A stretch of 64,000 nucleotides of DNA from Candidimonas nitroreducens (GCF_002209565.1 NZ_NJIH01000018.1:32464-96463); one strand, 5' to 3'; shown: positions 35,966-45,486, counted from the first letter of the stretch. The notes: generated from the sequence alone by a model not told the origin. Numbers and translations are program-made.

Positions 35966-37036
35966 ATGATGCATGCGCCCGCCGCCGTGAAGAAACGAAT
36001 CCTGATCGTACGCACCTCCTCGCTCGGCGACCTGGTGCATATGCTGCCGGCCATCTCCGATATCGCTACCAACGTGCCGGGCGTGCAGATCGACTGGATC
36101 GTGGAAGAAGGCTTCGCCGAAATCCCCGCCTGGCATCCGGCGGTGCACGAAGTGATCAAGGTGGCCCACCGCCGCTGGCGCAAGCACTGGTGGGCGGCGC
36201 AGACGCGCGCCGAGCGGGCCGCGCTGCGCGACAAGCTGAAATCGCGCCAGTACGACATCGTGCTCGACATGCAGGCGCTGATGAAATCGGTCTGGCTGGT
36301 GCGCCAGACCAACGGCCTGCGCCATGGGCTGGATCGCCATTCGGCGCGCGAGCCGCTGGCCTCGTTCTTCTACGATGTGAAGCACAGCGTCAACTTCTGG
36401 CAGCCGGCGGTGATACGCCAGCGCCAGCTTGCCGCCGCCGCCTTCGGCTATACCTATGCGGGCGAGCCCGATTTCGGCCTGCGCGCCATCACCGACGGCG
36501 TGCGGATCCAGCCCTATGCGGTCATCATGCCTTCGGCCAGCCGCGACGACAAGCTCTGGCCGCAGGCCGACTGGCACAAGGTGTTCGCGCGCCTGGGCGA
36601 GCACGGCCTGGCGCTGCGGCTGCTGGCGGGCAACGAGGCCGAGACGCGGCGCGCGCAGGCGCTGGCCGCCGGAGTGGCCGGCGCCGAGGTGCTGCCGCGC
36701 ATGAACCTGAACGGCATCGCCGGAGTGCTGGCCGCGGCCCGCCTGATGGTGGGCCTGGACAGCGGCCTGACCCACCTGTCGGCGGGGCTGGGGCGGCCCA
36801 CCATCGGCATCTACAAGGCGTCCACCCCCGTGCGCACCCCCCTCGAGGGGCCGTCCTATACGGCCAGCCTGGGCGAGCGCGGCAATGCCCCCTCGGCCGA
36901 GACCGTGCTCAGCGCCGTCGAGCAGGCCCTTGCCTACCAGGATCCGGCCCTGGCCGCGGCCGAAGAGCACAGCGGCCTGGAGATCCAGCCCGATGCGCTG
37001 TTCAACGCGTCCGGCGGCCCGGGCGAGGGCGCCTGA
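35966..37036 (+). CDS. waaC: Lipopolysaccharide heptosyltransferase I
   Basis: 356 residues from ATG 35966 (ATG 35969 is an alternative). GT9 features: 'ILIVRTSSLGDLVHMLPAIS' at the N-terminus, 'IDWIVEEGFAEIPAWHPAV', 'SASRDDKLWPQADW' and 'LMVGLDSGLTHLSAGLGRP' for ADP-heptose binding. It adds the first heptose to Kdo2-lipid A. It is followed 129 bases later by waaA, which makes the preceding Kdo transfer. The C-terminal ~25 residues are a Gly/Ala tail. Confidence 0.93.
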   Translation: MMHAPAAVKKRILIVRTSSLGDLVHMLPAISDIATNVPGVQIDWIVEEGFAEIPAWHPAVHEVIKVAHRRWRKHWWAAQTRAERAALRDKLKSRQYDIVLDMQALMKSVWLVRQTNGLRHGLDRHSAREPLASFFYDVKHSVNFWQPAVIRQRQLAAAAFGYTYAGEPDFGLRAITDGVRIQPYAVIMPSASRDDKLWPQADWHKVFARLGEHGLALRLLAGNEAETRRAQALAAGVAGAEVLPRMNLNGIAGVLAAARLMVGLDSGLTHLSAGLGRPTIGIYKASTPVRTPLEGPSYTASLGERGNAPSAETVLSAVEQALAYQDPALAAAEEHSGLEIQPDALFNASGGPGEGA

Positions 37037-37165
37037 CATGGGCTCCAGGCTTTTCGCCGGCGGCTGCCCGGCTGGCGGCATGCCGGCCGCGCCTATGCGC
37101 CGCGCCACGGCCGGAACGACACGGCTCTTGCCCGCATGGTCAGGCCCAGCCCGGAGCCGCGCCAC

Positions 37166-38554
37166 TTGAACCGCTTTTTCTACACGGCATTCCTGCGCCT
37201 GCTTGCTCCCGGCCTGATGGGCTGGATGGCGCTGCGTGCCCGCCGCGCGGGCGGGCGCTGGGAAGTCTGGTCGGGCGCGCGTTTCGGCCGCTATGCGGCG
37301 CCCGACGCCGGCGAGCGCCCCGTGTGGGTGCACGCCGTGAGCCTGGGCGAGACGCGTGCCGCCCAGCCCCTGGTGCAGGCTCTGCTGGATCAGGGCGATC
37401 GGGTGCTGCTGACCCACATGACGGCAACCGGGCGCGAAGAGGGCGGGCGGCTGTTTGCCGACGCCATCGCGCAAGGCCGCCTGCGCCAGGAGTGGCTGCC
37501 TTACGATTTCCCCGGCTGCGCCCAGCGTTTCGTGGCGCACTACCGGCCCTTGCTGGGCGTGCTGATGGAACGCGAGATCTGGCCGAATCTGATCGCCGCG
37601 GCGCACCGCGCACGCGCGCCCATGATATTGGCCAGCGCGCGCTTCTCCGACCAGGCGCTGCGCCAGAGCCTGCGCGCCGGCCGCGTCATGCGCGAGGCCT
37701 ACGGGAATCTGCAGGCGGTCTACGCCCAGACACTGCAGGACGCGCAGCGCCTCGAGCAGGCGGGCGCGTCGGCGGTGCGGGTGTCCGGCAATTTCAAGTT
37801 CGATATCGCCTTGCCGGCGGATAAAGTGGCGCGCGGCAGGGCCTTCGGCGCGGCCTTGCGGCGCAAGCTGATAGCCATTGCCAGCACGCGCGAGGGTGAA
37901 GACGAAATGTTTGTACGGGCGCTGCTCAAGTACGCCCGGCGCGCCGCCGGCCGCGGCCGCGCGCTGCGCGAGCGCGTGCTGTTTTGCCTGATCCCGCGCC
38001 ATCCGCAGCGTTTCGACGCGGCCGCCGACCTGCTGCGCGAGGCCGGCATCGACTGCGTGCGCAGATCCAGCCTGTCGGGCCTGGATCAGGCCGGGGCGCA
38101 GGAATTGATCGAGGGCCGCGTGGCGACGCAGGCGGGCGCGGCAGGCCAGGATCCGGCGCGCCCCGGCGCACCGCTGGTGCTGCTGGGCGACAGCCTGGGG
38201 GAAATGCCCGCTTATTACGCGGCCTGTGATGTGGCCATCGTGGCCGGCAGCTTTGCGCCCTTGGGCGGGCAGAACCTGATAGAAGCGTGCTCGCTGGGCG
38301 TGCCGGTACTGGTCGGGCCGCACACGCGGAACTTCGAACAGGCCGTGGCCGACGCCGTCGAAGAGGGCGCCGCGCTGCGCGTGCCCGACGCTGACGCCGC
38401 GGTGCTCAAGGCGCTGCAGCTGCTCGAACATCCCAAGGATCTGGCCGGCATGGGGCAGGCGGGCGTGCACTGGGTGCAGAAGCACACCGGCGCCGTGGCG
38501 CGCGTGCTGGCAGGCTTGAACGAGCTGAGTGACGGTATGCCGCGCGACGCCTGA
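37166..38554 (+). CDS. waaA: 3-deoxy-D-manno-octulosonic acid (Kdo) transferase
   Basis: 462 residues if started at TTG 37166, which has GGAG nine bases upstream and matches the usual beginning 'NRFFYTAFLRLL'; an ATG ten codons earlier (37136) is the alternative. N-terminal membrane helix, then GT-B domains with the catalytic-base region 'VHAVSLGETRAAQPL', 'EREIWPNLIAAA' and the nucleotide-sugar site 'GSFAPLGGQNLIEACSLGVP'. It transfers Kdo from CMP-Kdo to lipid IVA at the inner membrane. Confidence 0.93.
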   Translation: MNRFFYTAFLRLLAPGLMGWMALRARRAGGRWEVWSGARFGRYAAPDAGERPVWVHAVSLGETRAAQPLVQALLDQGDRVLLTHMTATGREEGGRLFADAIAQGRLRQEWLPYDFPGCAQRFVAHYRPLLGVLMEREIWPNLIAAAHRARAPMILASARFSDQALRQSLRAGRVMREAYGNLQAVYAQTLQDAQRLEQAGASAVRVSGNFKFDIALPADKVARGRAFGAALRRKLIAIASTREGEDEMFVRALLKYARRAAGRGRALRERVLFCLIPRHPQRFDAAADLLREAGIDCVRRSSLSGLDQAGAQELIEGRVATQAGAAGQDPARPGAPLVLLGDSLGEMPAYYAACDVAIVAGSFAPLGGQNLIEACSLGVPVLVGPHTRNFEQAVADAVEEGAALRVPDADAAVLKALQLLEHPKDLAGMGQAGVHWVQKHTGAVARVLAGLNELSDGMPRDA

Positions 38555-38568
38555 CGCGGGTTCTGGCC

Positions 38569-38602
38569 GCGCGGCAATCCCGCAGCGGCGGCATTGCCGC
38601 GC
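38569..38602. terminator. Inverted repeat between convergent waaA and galU
   Basis: Perfect 10-bp arms (38569-38578/38593-38602) with a 14-base loop, between the two stops. Possible bidirectional terminator; no strong T-runs. Confidence 0.45.
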
Positions 38603-38623
38603 GCGACCGTGTCCGCGGCGACC

Positions 38624-39454
38624 CTACAGCCCGTGGTACTTGCGCCCCAGTTCCAGGGTGGCGCGGAAAAAGCCCTGCTTGTTGCCGCAGTCGTAGCGCA
38701 GCCCCTCGTACTGCAGGCCGTAGACGCCGCGGCTCTTCAACAGGCTGGCGATGCCGTCGGTGAGCTGGATCTCGCCGCCCACGCCGGCCTGGGTCTGGCG
38801 CAGGTGCTCGAAGATTTCGGGCTCGAGCACGTAGCGCCCGACCACCGCCAGGGTGGAGGGGGCGGATTCGGGCTTGGGCTTTTCGACGATGCCGCTCAGG
38901 CGCGTGGTCTTGTCGTTGACGCTGGTGCCCGAAATAATGCCGTACTTGTCGGTTTCGCGGCGATCCACGTCCTGAATGGCCAGCACGCTGCCGTCTTGCT
39001 GGTGGGCGGCTTCCACCAGCTGTTGCGTGACCGAGGTGTCGGCGTCGATCAGGTCGTCGGCCAGCAGCACGGCGAAGGGCTCGTTGCCGACGATGGGGGC
39101 GGCGCACAGCACCGCGTGGCCCAGCCCCAGCGGCGCGGGCTGGCGGGTGTAGATGCAGTTGACGTGCGCCGGAATGATGTTGCGCACGGTGTCCAGCAGC
39201 GCGGTCTTGTTCTTGGATTCCAGGTCGGCTTCCAGTTCCGGCACCCGGTCGAAGTGGTCTTCGATGGCCCGCTTGTTGCGCCCGGTGATGAAGATCAGGT
39301 CGGTGACGCCGGCGGCGATGGCCTCTTCTACGGCGTACTGGATCAGCGGTTTGTCGACGATGGGCAGCATTTCCTTGGGCATGGCCTTGGTGGCCGGCAG
39401 GAAGCGCGTGCCCAGGCCGGCGACGGGAAATACGGCTTTACGGATGGGTTTCAT
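38624..39454 (-). CDS. galU: UTP-glucose-1-phosphate uridylyltransferase
   Basis: 276 residues. The nucleotidyltransferase signature '[20 protein letters not shown]' and '[16 protein letters not shown]' is intact, with '[13 protein letters not shown]' (metal-binding Asp) and '[13 protein letters not shown]'. It makes UDP-glucose, the substrate of GalE and of glycan synthesis. Monocistronic, convergent with waaA. Confidence 0.96.
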   Translation of the reverse strand: MKPIRKAVFPVAGLGTRFLPATKAMPKEMLPIVDKPLIQYAVEEAIAAGVTDLIFITGRNKRAIEDHFDRVPELEADLESKNKTALLDTVRNIIPAHVNCIYTRQPAPLGLGHAVLCAAPIVGNEPFAVLLADDLIDADTSVTQQLVEAAHQQDGSVLAIQDVDRRETDKYGIISGTSVNDKTTRLSGIVEKPKPESAPSTLAVVGRYVLEPEIFEHLRQTQAGVGGEIQLTDGIASLLKSRGVYGLQYEGLRYDCGNKQGFFRATLELGRKYHGL

Positions 39455-39625
39455 GTACGAGGCGTGTGCGGAAGACGATATTCATTGTACATAGTCGACC
39501 TGCGCCCGGCCGTGCTGCCGACGACGGCGGCATGCCGGATTTCGGCCTCGTGGCCGTCTGGCCTGCGATAAGCGATAAATAGAGACGATCTGCGCGCCCT
39601 GTTCGCCGGGATTCGATGTCCCGCC

Positions 39626-39865
39626 TCAGTGCCGGGCGTGCGGCTGCGCCGCCCGCGTGCCGGAGTGTGCGGCGGGCGGGGCCTGGATCTCCCGGGCCTG
39701 TTCCGGCGTCAGCGGGGCGCCGAGCGTCACGGCTTGGGGGTTGCGCTGCATCATCAGCATGCGCGGCTCGCGCCCTTGTTCGCTGGGCGGCGTGCCGAAG
39801 AAGCCCTGGCCGTATGCCAGGACGACGATATTGAGCAGCACGATCAGGAAAAACAATAGGCGCAT
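39626..39865 (-). CDS. Small membrane-anchored protein, possibly a shortened SPOR-type protein
   Basis: 79 residues: a hydrophobic N-terminal helix ('RLLFFLIVLLNIVVLAYGQG') followed by a hydrophilic Pro/Ala/Gln-rich tail. It lies after coaX on the same strand, where related genomes often carry a longer exported protein ending in a peptidoglycan-binding SPOR domain. Here no SPOR domain is present and the frame ends early, so it may be a truncated version. This comparison is from memory. Confidence 0.55.
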   Translation of the reverse strand: MRLLFFLIVLLNIVVLAYGQGFFGTPPSEQGREPRMLMMQRNPQAVTLGAPLTPEQAREIQAPPAAHSGTRAAQPHARH

Positions 39866-40047
39866 TGCGGGCGGTCAGAAATGGCGGGAGGGCGCCGGAG
39901 CGCGGGAATTCCGCAGGCGGGTCGCGCCGCCGGGGCGGCGCCGGTTTGCATCTGGAGTTTATCGCATTTGCTGTGTTGCGAAGGCTGCGCCGCGGGTGCC
40001 GCGAGGTGGTGCGGTATCAATGGCTAGGCGTATTTCCGGGCCCGGTA

Positions 40048-40950
40048 TCAATGGCTGCCGGCGTATTCCCGGCTTGCCGCCAGCAGGGCCAGCCCGTCCA
40101 GCACCGGCGTGGGCAGCCATGCGATGGGAGCGGCGGGCAGGCCCAGGCGCTCGCGCGTGCGCGCCAGCAGGGCGGCGGTTTCATCCTTCACCGAGGGCCA
40201 GCCGCCGCCCGCGCTGTATAGCACGGGCGGCTGGCCGTAGTGATCCAGGCCGGCCAGCCACTGGCGCAGGACGGCGCCCGCCTGCGCGGCCGCTATGCCG
40301 GTACTGATGGCCTGGTGGGTATGGATCGGGTAGGGCGCCGTATCGCCGTCGGCCTCGGGCAGATTGGCCGTGCCCCGGGCCAGGGAGCTGCGCATCAGCG
40401 CCGGCCCGGGAAAGATCAGGCCGCCGCGGAACACCCGGTCGGGCCCGAGCGTGTCTATGGTGGTGGCGGTGCCGAAGCTGGCCAGCATCAGGGGCGGCCG
40501 CGCGCTGCCGCCCGGGACGTGGCTGGCCGTCCTTGCCCCCGAGGCTGGCTTCGGCCCTGATCCCGACTCCGGGCCAGGCGCCTGCCCCGCCGCGCCCAGC
40601 CGGGCCAGGGCCAGCAGGGATACCCAGCGGTCGGGGCCGAGCTGGACGGGATCGCGGTAGCCGTTGCGCACGCCCAGCGCCTCGGCGCGGCTGGATACCC
40701 ACTCTATGGCGCAGCCGTGCTCGCTCAGCCGCGTGGCGATGGCCGCCTCGACCGCGGCGCCGGCCACGTTCACCCCCAGCGCCAGGCGCGGCGGGTGCGG
40801 CAGGGCGGCGAGCCAGCGCGGCAATGACGCCAGGGCGCCGTGGTGCAGCGCCAGCGCGGCCGGCTCGCGCCGGCCGCCGCCGGGGTCGATCCAGCCGAAC
40901 TTGACGCGGGTATTGCCGGCATCGACGAGCAGGATGATGCCTTCGGTCAT
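40048..40950 (-). CDS. coaX: Type III pantothenate kinase (Baf homologue)
   Basis: 300 residues. ASKHA-type motifs: 'LLVDAGNTRVKFGW' (phosphate 1), 'LGPDRWVSLLALARLG' and 'SFGTATTIDTL' (phosphate 2), 'FRGGLIFPGPALM'. It phosphorylates pantothenate, the first step of CoA synthesis. In Bordetella pertussis this gene was first described as baf, an accessory factor for Bvg-regulated toxin expression. A Pro/Gly-rich insert of about 30 residues ('APGPESGSGPKPASGARTAS') is unusual. The start overlaps the birA stop by 4 bases. Confidence 0.93.
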   Translation of the reverse strand: MTEGIILLVDAGNTRVKFGWIDPGGGRREPAALALHHGALASLPRWLAALPHPPRLALGVNVAGAAVEAAIATRLSEHGCAIEWVSSRAEALGVRNGYRDPVQLGPDRWVSLLALARLGAAGQAPGPESGSGPKPASGARTASHVPGGSARPPLMLASFGTATTIDTLGPDRVFRGGLIFPGPALMRSSLARGTANLPEADGDTAPYPIHTHQAISTGIAAAQAGAVLRQWLAGLDHYGQPPVLYSAGGGWPSVKDETAALLARTRERLGLPAAPIAWLPTPVLDGLALLAASREYAGSH

Positions 40951-41813
40951 TTCTGCAGCCGCACCGAAATTTCCCCGGCCGAGACGGCGATTTCACCCTC
41001 GGGCCCGCGCACCCGCAGCTGGCCGAATTCATTGATGCCGCAGGCGATGCCGGCATGCAGGATGCGGCCGTCGTCCAGCACATTGATGTGCTGGCCGGAC
41101 AGGGCGTCGAGCCGCGCGTAGCGTTGCGGCAGCGTATCGAAACCCTCGCGCACGGCGTCGTTGTAGCTGTAATACCAGGAGCGCGCCACCGCGGCAACCA
41201 TTTCCAGCGCGCCGACGCCGGCGGCGTGCGCGTCCTGGGAGGCGATCTCGGACCAGTCGGCCACTTGCCGGTCGAGCGACTTGCTGAGCGCGCGCGCGTC
41301 TTCCAGATTGATGCCCATGCCGACGATAGCCACGTGATGATCCGTCGCCAGCCGCGAAGTGCCGGCACGGGTGATTTCGACCAGAATGCCGGCCAGCTTG
41401 GAGAAGCGCCAGTGCACGTCGTTGGGCCACTTCATGAGGAGCTGCGCCTGGTGTTCGGGGCCGATCAGGCTGCGCAGGGCCTCGCAGGCCGCCAGGCCCG
41501 CCAGCGGCGAAAGCGCGGGCAGCCGGCGCGGCGGCAGGAATATGTCGAACGCGCACGAAAACATCAGGTTGGCGCCGAGCCGGTTCTGCCAGGTGCGGCC
41601 GGCCCGCCCGCGGCCGTTTTCCTGGATGTGCGCCCCCAGCAGCCAGGGCCGCGCCAGCTTGCCGTCGTCCTTGCGGGCCCGGCTGAGCAGATCGGCATTG
41701 GTAGAGGCGGTGCGCTCTACCCAGTCTATGCGCCTGAAACAGGGCAGAGCCGAGCGCAGGCCCGCGGCCATTTGTTCGGGGTCGGGCAAGGTTGGCGGGT
41801 GCGAGATTGACAT
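40947..41813 (-). CDS. birA: Biotin-[acetyl-CoA carboxylase] ligase, without a DNA-binding domain
   Basis: 288 residues from ATG 41811-41813 (the open frame extends 16 codons further). Biotin-protein ligase core: 'VERTASTNADLLSRA', 'NGRGRAGRTWQN', 'MKWPNDVHW' and the C-terminal SH3-like domain. The N-terminal helix-turn-helix of E. coli BirA is missing, so it is a ligase only and not a repressor. It biotinylates the acetyl-CoA carboxylase carrier protein. Pairing with coaX is common in this group. Confidence 0.93.
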   Translation of the reverse strand: MSISHPPTLPDPEQMAAGLRSALPCFRRIDWVERTASTNADLLSRARKDDGKLARPWLLGAHIQENGRGRAGRTWQNRLGANLMFSCAFDIFLPPRRLPALSPLAGLAACEALRSLIGPEHQAQLLMKWPNDVHWRFSKLAGILVEITRAGTSRLATDHHVAIVGMGINLEDARALSKSLDRQVADWSEIASQDAHAAGVGALEMVAAVARSWYYSYNDAVREGFDTLPQRYARLDALSGQHINVLDDGRILHAGIACGINEFGQLRVRGPEGEIAVSAGEISVRLQK

Positions 41814-42043
41814 GGCGATTAGCGGGCCTACCCGGGCGGCAGCGTGCCGCAGTCCCGGCAAGTCTACCCGATGTTGTTATGATTTGATACAGGTATGCTG
41901 TCGTAGCGAGGGTAGCATTGCCTGGCTCTGCCGCGCATATTGTACTGTCTGGGTGTGTGCGCCTGATTGGCTCCATGTGCCGGGCGCCACGCTGGCATAC
42001 TCGCATAAATTGCGTCCGCAACCTACATGGCGGTGTAACCGTA

Positions 42044-42685
42044 GTGAAACAAAAAAATATCGTATTCCGGGGCCTGGCCGGCGCCATCGATTGCGCCCTG
42101 GACTGGCCCGAGGATGAGCCGGCGGGGTGGGCCCTGGTGCTGCATCCGCACCCTTTGCACGGCGGCGCGCGCGACAACAAGATCGTCACCACGATCTCGC
42201 GCGCTTGTACGCAGCGCGGGCTGGTCGCGGTCAGGCCGAATTTCCGCGGCGTGGGCGCCTCGGGCGGCGAGTTCGACCACGCCGTGGGCGAAACCGCCGA
42301 TATGCTGGAGCTCGTCGCGCAATTCACCCAGGCCTGGCCGGCAGAGGCCGCGGGCAAGTGGGTGCTGGCCGGTTTCTCGTTCGGCACCTCGGTGGCCGCG
42401 CAGCTTTATTCCGAGCTGGCCGCGCAACAGGATGCCAAGGTGCCGGACGCGCTCATGCTGTTGGGCTCGGCGGTAGAGCGCTTCAGGTTTCGCGAAGTCA
42501 CCGTGCCCGACGACACCCTGCTGGTGCACGGCGAGGTCGACGAGGTCGTGCCGCTGTCCGAGGCCATGGATTTTGCCCGCCAGCGCGGCCTGCCGGTCGT
42601 GGTCATACCCGACGCGACGCATTTCTTCCACGGCCGGCTGGTCGTCCTCAAGCAACTGCTGCTGCGGCACCTGGCCGCCCTTTAG
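42044..42685 (+). CDS. Alpha/beta hydrolase
   Basis: 213 residues from GTG 42044; the open frame to 41918 lacks conserved sequence. It has 'LVLHPHPLHGGARDNKIV', nucleophile elbow 'LAGFSFGTSVAA', acid 'DEVVPL' and His in 'DATHFFHG', the pattern of KANL3/Tex30-like hydrolases common in proteobacteria. The substrate is unknown. Divergent from birA; an AT-richer 230-base region separates them. Confidence 0.82.
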   Translation: MKQKNIVFRGLAGAIDCALDWPEDEPAGWALVLHPHPLHGGARDNKIVTTISRACTQRGLVAVRPNFRGVGASGGEFDHAVGETADMLELVAQFTQAWPAEAAGKWVLAGFSFGTSVAAQLYSELAAQQDAKVPDALMLLGSAVERFRFREVTVPDDTLLVHGEVDEVVPLSEAMDFARQRGLPVVVIPDATHFFHGRLVVLKQLLLRHLAAL

Positions 42686-42855
42686 CGCCCGCCTGGTCGC
42701 GCCGGCTCTGGCGGGCCGCCTGCCCTGAGACTTCCTGCACAGCTTCTCGGTAGCAAATAGTTGCGAATTGCGGCGGGCCGCGCCCGGCGCGGCACCCCTT
42801 GCCACAATCCGGCGCCAGGGGGCATGCACGGGTTTTGTCCCCGGCTGCCTCTGCC

Positions 42856-42861
42856 TATAAT
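42856..42861 (+). promoter_or_regulatory. TATAAT box upstream of dacC
   Basis: Perfect -10 hexamer 42 bases before the dacC start. The -35 region is weak: TTTTGT at 42833-42838 has 17-base spacing. Confidence 0.4.
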
Positions 42862-42903
42862 GGCGTTTTCCCTTCCGGCCCATGGCCGGATGCGCTTATT
42901 GGG

Positions 42904-44208
42904 ATGCCGATGACTCATTCATTACTTTGCGGCGCCATGCGCCGCTCGTCTTGTCTTGCCGCCGCCGCGATTCTCGCCTTGGCGCCCGCGCTGGCATCGG
43001 CGCAGAATACTTCCAAGCCGATTCCCGCCGCGGCTCCCGGAACGGCCGGCGCTGCCAGCCCGGCCGCAGCGCCGGCGGCGCCAGCGGCACCGGCTGCTTC
43101 CGCACCCGGCGCGGATGCGCCGGTCATGGTCGGCGACTTGGCCCGCGTGCCCGCGCCGGTGGTGGCAGCCAAGGCCTGGGTGACGGCGGACGCCACCAGC
43201 GGCCAGATCGTCGGCGCCTCCAGTCCCGATGAAAAAATCGAGCCGGCTTCGCTGACCAAGCTGATGTCGGCCTATGTCGTCTTCGATGCCCTCGACAGCA
43301 AGCGCCTCACGCTGCAGCAGACGGTCAATATTTCCGAGAAAGCCTGGAAGACCGGGGGCTCGCGCATGTTCGTCAAGCCCAATACGCAAGTGTCGGTGGA
43401 CGACCTGCTGCAGGGTCTCATCGTGCAGTCGGGCAATGACGCCACCGTGGCCCTGGCCGAGGCGGTGGCCGGCAGCGAGTCCGCCTTCGTCGCCCTGATG
43501 AACCAGGAAGCCGCCCGCATGGGCCTGAAGGACACGCACTTCGCCAATTCCACGGGCCTGCCCGACCCCACGCACGTAACCACGGTGCGCGACCTGGCCA
43601 TTCTGGCCATGAACGTGGTGCGCGACCATCCCCAGTACATGCATTACTACGCCGAGAAAGAATTTACCTACAACAAGATCAAGCAGCGCAACCGCAACCG
43701 CTTGTTGTGGGTCGACCCCACCGTCGACGGCCTCAAGACCGGCCACACCAAGTCCGCCGGCTACTGCCTGGTGGCCACCGCGTTGCGCAATGGCCGCCGT
43801 GTGGTCTCGGTGCTGGTGGGCGCAGACTCCGACTCCGCGCGCAGCGAAAGCAGCCTGAAGCTGCTGAACTGGACATACCAGAATTTCGACACCATCAAGC
43901 TGTTCGATGCCCAGCATCCCGCCGTGCAGGCCAAGGTCTGGGAAGGCACTGCCGACACGGTCGGCCTGGGCCAGGCGCAGCCTTTGTGGGTGACCGTGCC
44001 GCGCGGCGAGGGGCAGCAGATCAAGCCTGTGGCGCAATACACCCAGCCGCTGATCGCCCCCCTGAAGAAGGGCGCGAAGGTCGGCACGGTGTCGCTGTCG
44101 CTGGACGGCAAGGTGCTGCGCCAGGCGCCGCTGACGGTGTTGTCGGACGTGCCGCAGGCGGGTTTCGCGGGCCGCATTTACGATAAAATCCGCCTGATGT
44201 TCCAGTGA
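42904..44208 (+). CDS. dacC: D-alanyl-D-alanine carboxypeptidase (PBP5/6 type)
   Basis: 434 residues from ATG 42904 (ATG 42910 is possible). Signal peptide ending at 'LASAQ', then an unusually long Ala/Pro linker of about 35 residues, then the peptidase S11 domain with SxxK 'ASLTKLMS', SxN 'QSGNDAT' and KTG 'LKTGHTKSAG'. The C-terminal PBP5 beta domain and an amphipathic anchor ('AGFAGRIYDKIRLMF') follow. It trims pentapeptide stems of peptidoglycan. It heads the run dacC-dat-ybeD-lipB. Confidence 0.93.
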   Translation: MPMTHSLLCGAMRRSSCLAAAAILALAPALASAQNTSKPIPAAAPGTAGAASPAAAPAAPAAPAASAPGADAPVMVGDLARVPAPVVAAKAWVTADATSGQIVGASSPDEKIEPASLTKLMSAYVVFDALDSKRLTLQQTVNISEKAWKTGGSRMFVKPNTQVSVDDLLQGLIVQSGNDATVALAEAVAGSESAFVALMNQEAARMGLKDTHFANSTGLPDPTHVTTVRDLAILAMNVVRDHPQYMHYYAEKEFTYNKIKQRNRNRLLWVDPTVDGLKTGHTKSAGYCLVATALRNGRRVVSVLVGADSDSARSESSLKLLNWTYQNFDTIKLFDAQHPAVQAKVWEGTADTVGLGQAQPLWVTVPRGEGQQIKPVAQYTQPLIAPLKKGAKVGTVSLSLDGKVLRQAPLTVLSDVPQAGFAGRIYDKIRLMFQ

Positions 44209-44233
44209 ACAACCCAAAATAAAAACACCCGTC

Positions 44234-45100
44234 ATGATTCCCGATGTCGACAACGATAGCCTTGTTTATCTCAACGGAGAGTACGTACGTCTGGGCGATG
44301 CCAAGGTTTCGGTACTCGACCGCGGCTTCATCTTCGGCGACGGTATCTACGAAGTAGTACCGGCTTATGCGCGCAAGCCTTTCCGCATGGACGGGCACCT
44401 GGCGCGCCTGGAACGCAGCCTCAAGGCCATAGGCATCAAGCTCGACATGTCGAGCGCCGACTGGGAAAAGCTGGTGCGCGACATGCTCGCGCGCGCCAGC
44501 TCCGACGACGCCATGGTCTACATACAGGTTACGCGCGGCGTGGCCAAGCGCGACCATGCCTTTCCCGCCAGCGCCCCCAAGCCCACCGTATTCTGTATGG
44601 TCTCGCCGTTCAAGCGGCCGGGCGCCGCGGCGCGCGAACAAGGCTACACCACCGTCAGCATGCCGGACGAGCGCTGGCTGCATTGCGAGATCAAGTCGGT
44701 ATCTCTGCTGGGCAATGTGCTGGCCAAGCAGCATGCGGTCGAGGCCGGTGTCGACGAGGTCATACAGTTCCGCGACGGCTTCCTGTCCGAAGGCTCGTCC
44801 TGCAACATCTGGGTGGTCAGGAACGGCACGGTGCTCGGGCCGGTGCGCGACAACCTCATCCTGGAAGGCATACGCTACAGCCTCATGGAAGAGCTGGCCC
44901 GCGCCGAAGGCATACCCTTCGAGTCGCGCCGCATCCCGCGCCAGGAAGTCGAGCAGGCCGACGAACTCATGCTGACCTCGGCCACCAAAGAAGTGCTGCC
45001 CATCGTGTCGCTCGACGGCAAGCCCGTGGGCACGGGCAAGCCCGGCCCCGTCTACGCAAGGCTGCGCGCCGCCTACGACAAGGTCATCGCGGCGCTTTGA
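44234..45100 (+). CDS. dat: D-amino-acid aminotransferase (class IV, PLP)
   Basis: 288 residues. Class IV aminotransferase: 'VSVLDRGFIFGDGIYEVVPA', the PLP Lys in 'LHCEIKSVSLLGNVLAKQ', and 'VIQFRDGFLSEGSSCNIWVV'. It interconverts D-amino acids and 2-oxoacids. Linked to dacC 25 bases upstream. A branched-chain or aminodeoxychorismate specificity cannot be excluded from sequence alone, but the gene neighbourhood favours D-amino-acid transaminase. Confidence 0.9.
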   Translation: MIPDVDNDSLVYLNGEYVRLGDAKVSVLDRGFIFGDGIYEVVPAYARKPFRMDGHLARLERSLKAIGIKLDMSSADWEKLVRDMLARASSDDAMVYIQVTRGVAKRDHAFPASAPKPTVFCMVSPFKRPGAAAREQGYTTVSMPDERWLHCEIKSVSLLGNVLAKQHAVEAGVDEVIQFRDGFLSEGSSCNIWVVRNGTVLGPVRDNLILEGIRYSLMEELARAEGIPFESRRIPRQEVEQADELMLTSATKEVLPIVSLDGKPVGTGKPGPVYARLRAAYDKVIAAL

Positions 45101-45105
45101 CGCGG

Positions 45106-45125
45106 GCCCCGCGCGTTCGCGGGGC
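45106..45125 (+). terminator. Hairpin after dat
   Basis: Perfect 8-bp inverted repeat (45106-45113/45118-45125) with CGTT loop, 5 bases past the stop. No T-run; perhaps partial termination before ybeD. Confidence 0.45.
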
Positions 45126-45210
45126 GCTGCACCAGAGGTGGTATGCTGGTGTCGAGCCGGCGCGGCGCCACGCGGCGTGGCGCCCATGATCTGATTTCCA
45201 GGCCGCAGCA

Positions 45211-45486
45211 ATGCAAGACATTCCTCCCGAACAATCCCTGATCGAATACCCCAGCGACTTTCCCATCAAAGTAATGGGCAAGTCGCATCCGGATTTCGCC
45301 CAGACGCTGACCGAAGTGGTGCGGCAGTTCGACCCCGACTTCGACCCGGCCACGGTCGAGATGCGCCCCAGCTCGGGCGGCAAGTACATCGGCCTGACCT
45401 TCGTGGTGCGGGCTACGTCGCGCCAGCAGCTCGACGACTTGTACCGGGCCCTGCACGCCCACCACATGGTGTCCGTGGTTCTGTAG
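45211..45486 (+). CDS. YbeD-like protein (DUF493)
   Basis: 91 residues, an ACT-like small domain: 'LIEYPSDFPIKVMGKSHPDF' and 'GGKYIGLTFVVRATSRQQLD'. The family is widely found immediately before lipB and is proposed to regulate lipoate metabolism. The molecular role is not established. Six bases separate it from lipB. Confidence 0.92.
   Translation: MQDIPPEQSLIEYPSDFPIKVMGKSHPDFAQTLTEVVRQFDPDFDPATVEMRPSSGGKYIGLTFVVRATSRQQLDDLYRALHAHHMVSVVL

Noticed and set aside
35741..38485. A 914-codon minus-strand frame opposite waaC-waaA
   Set aside because: Shadow frame; both waaC and waaA have full sets of family motifs on the plus strand.
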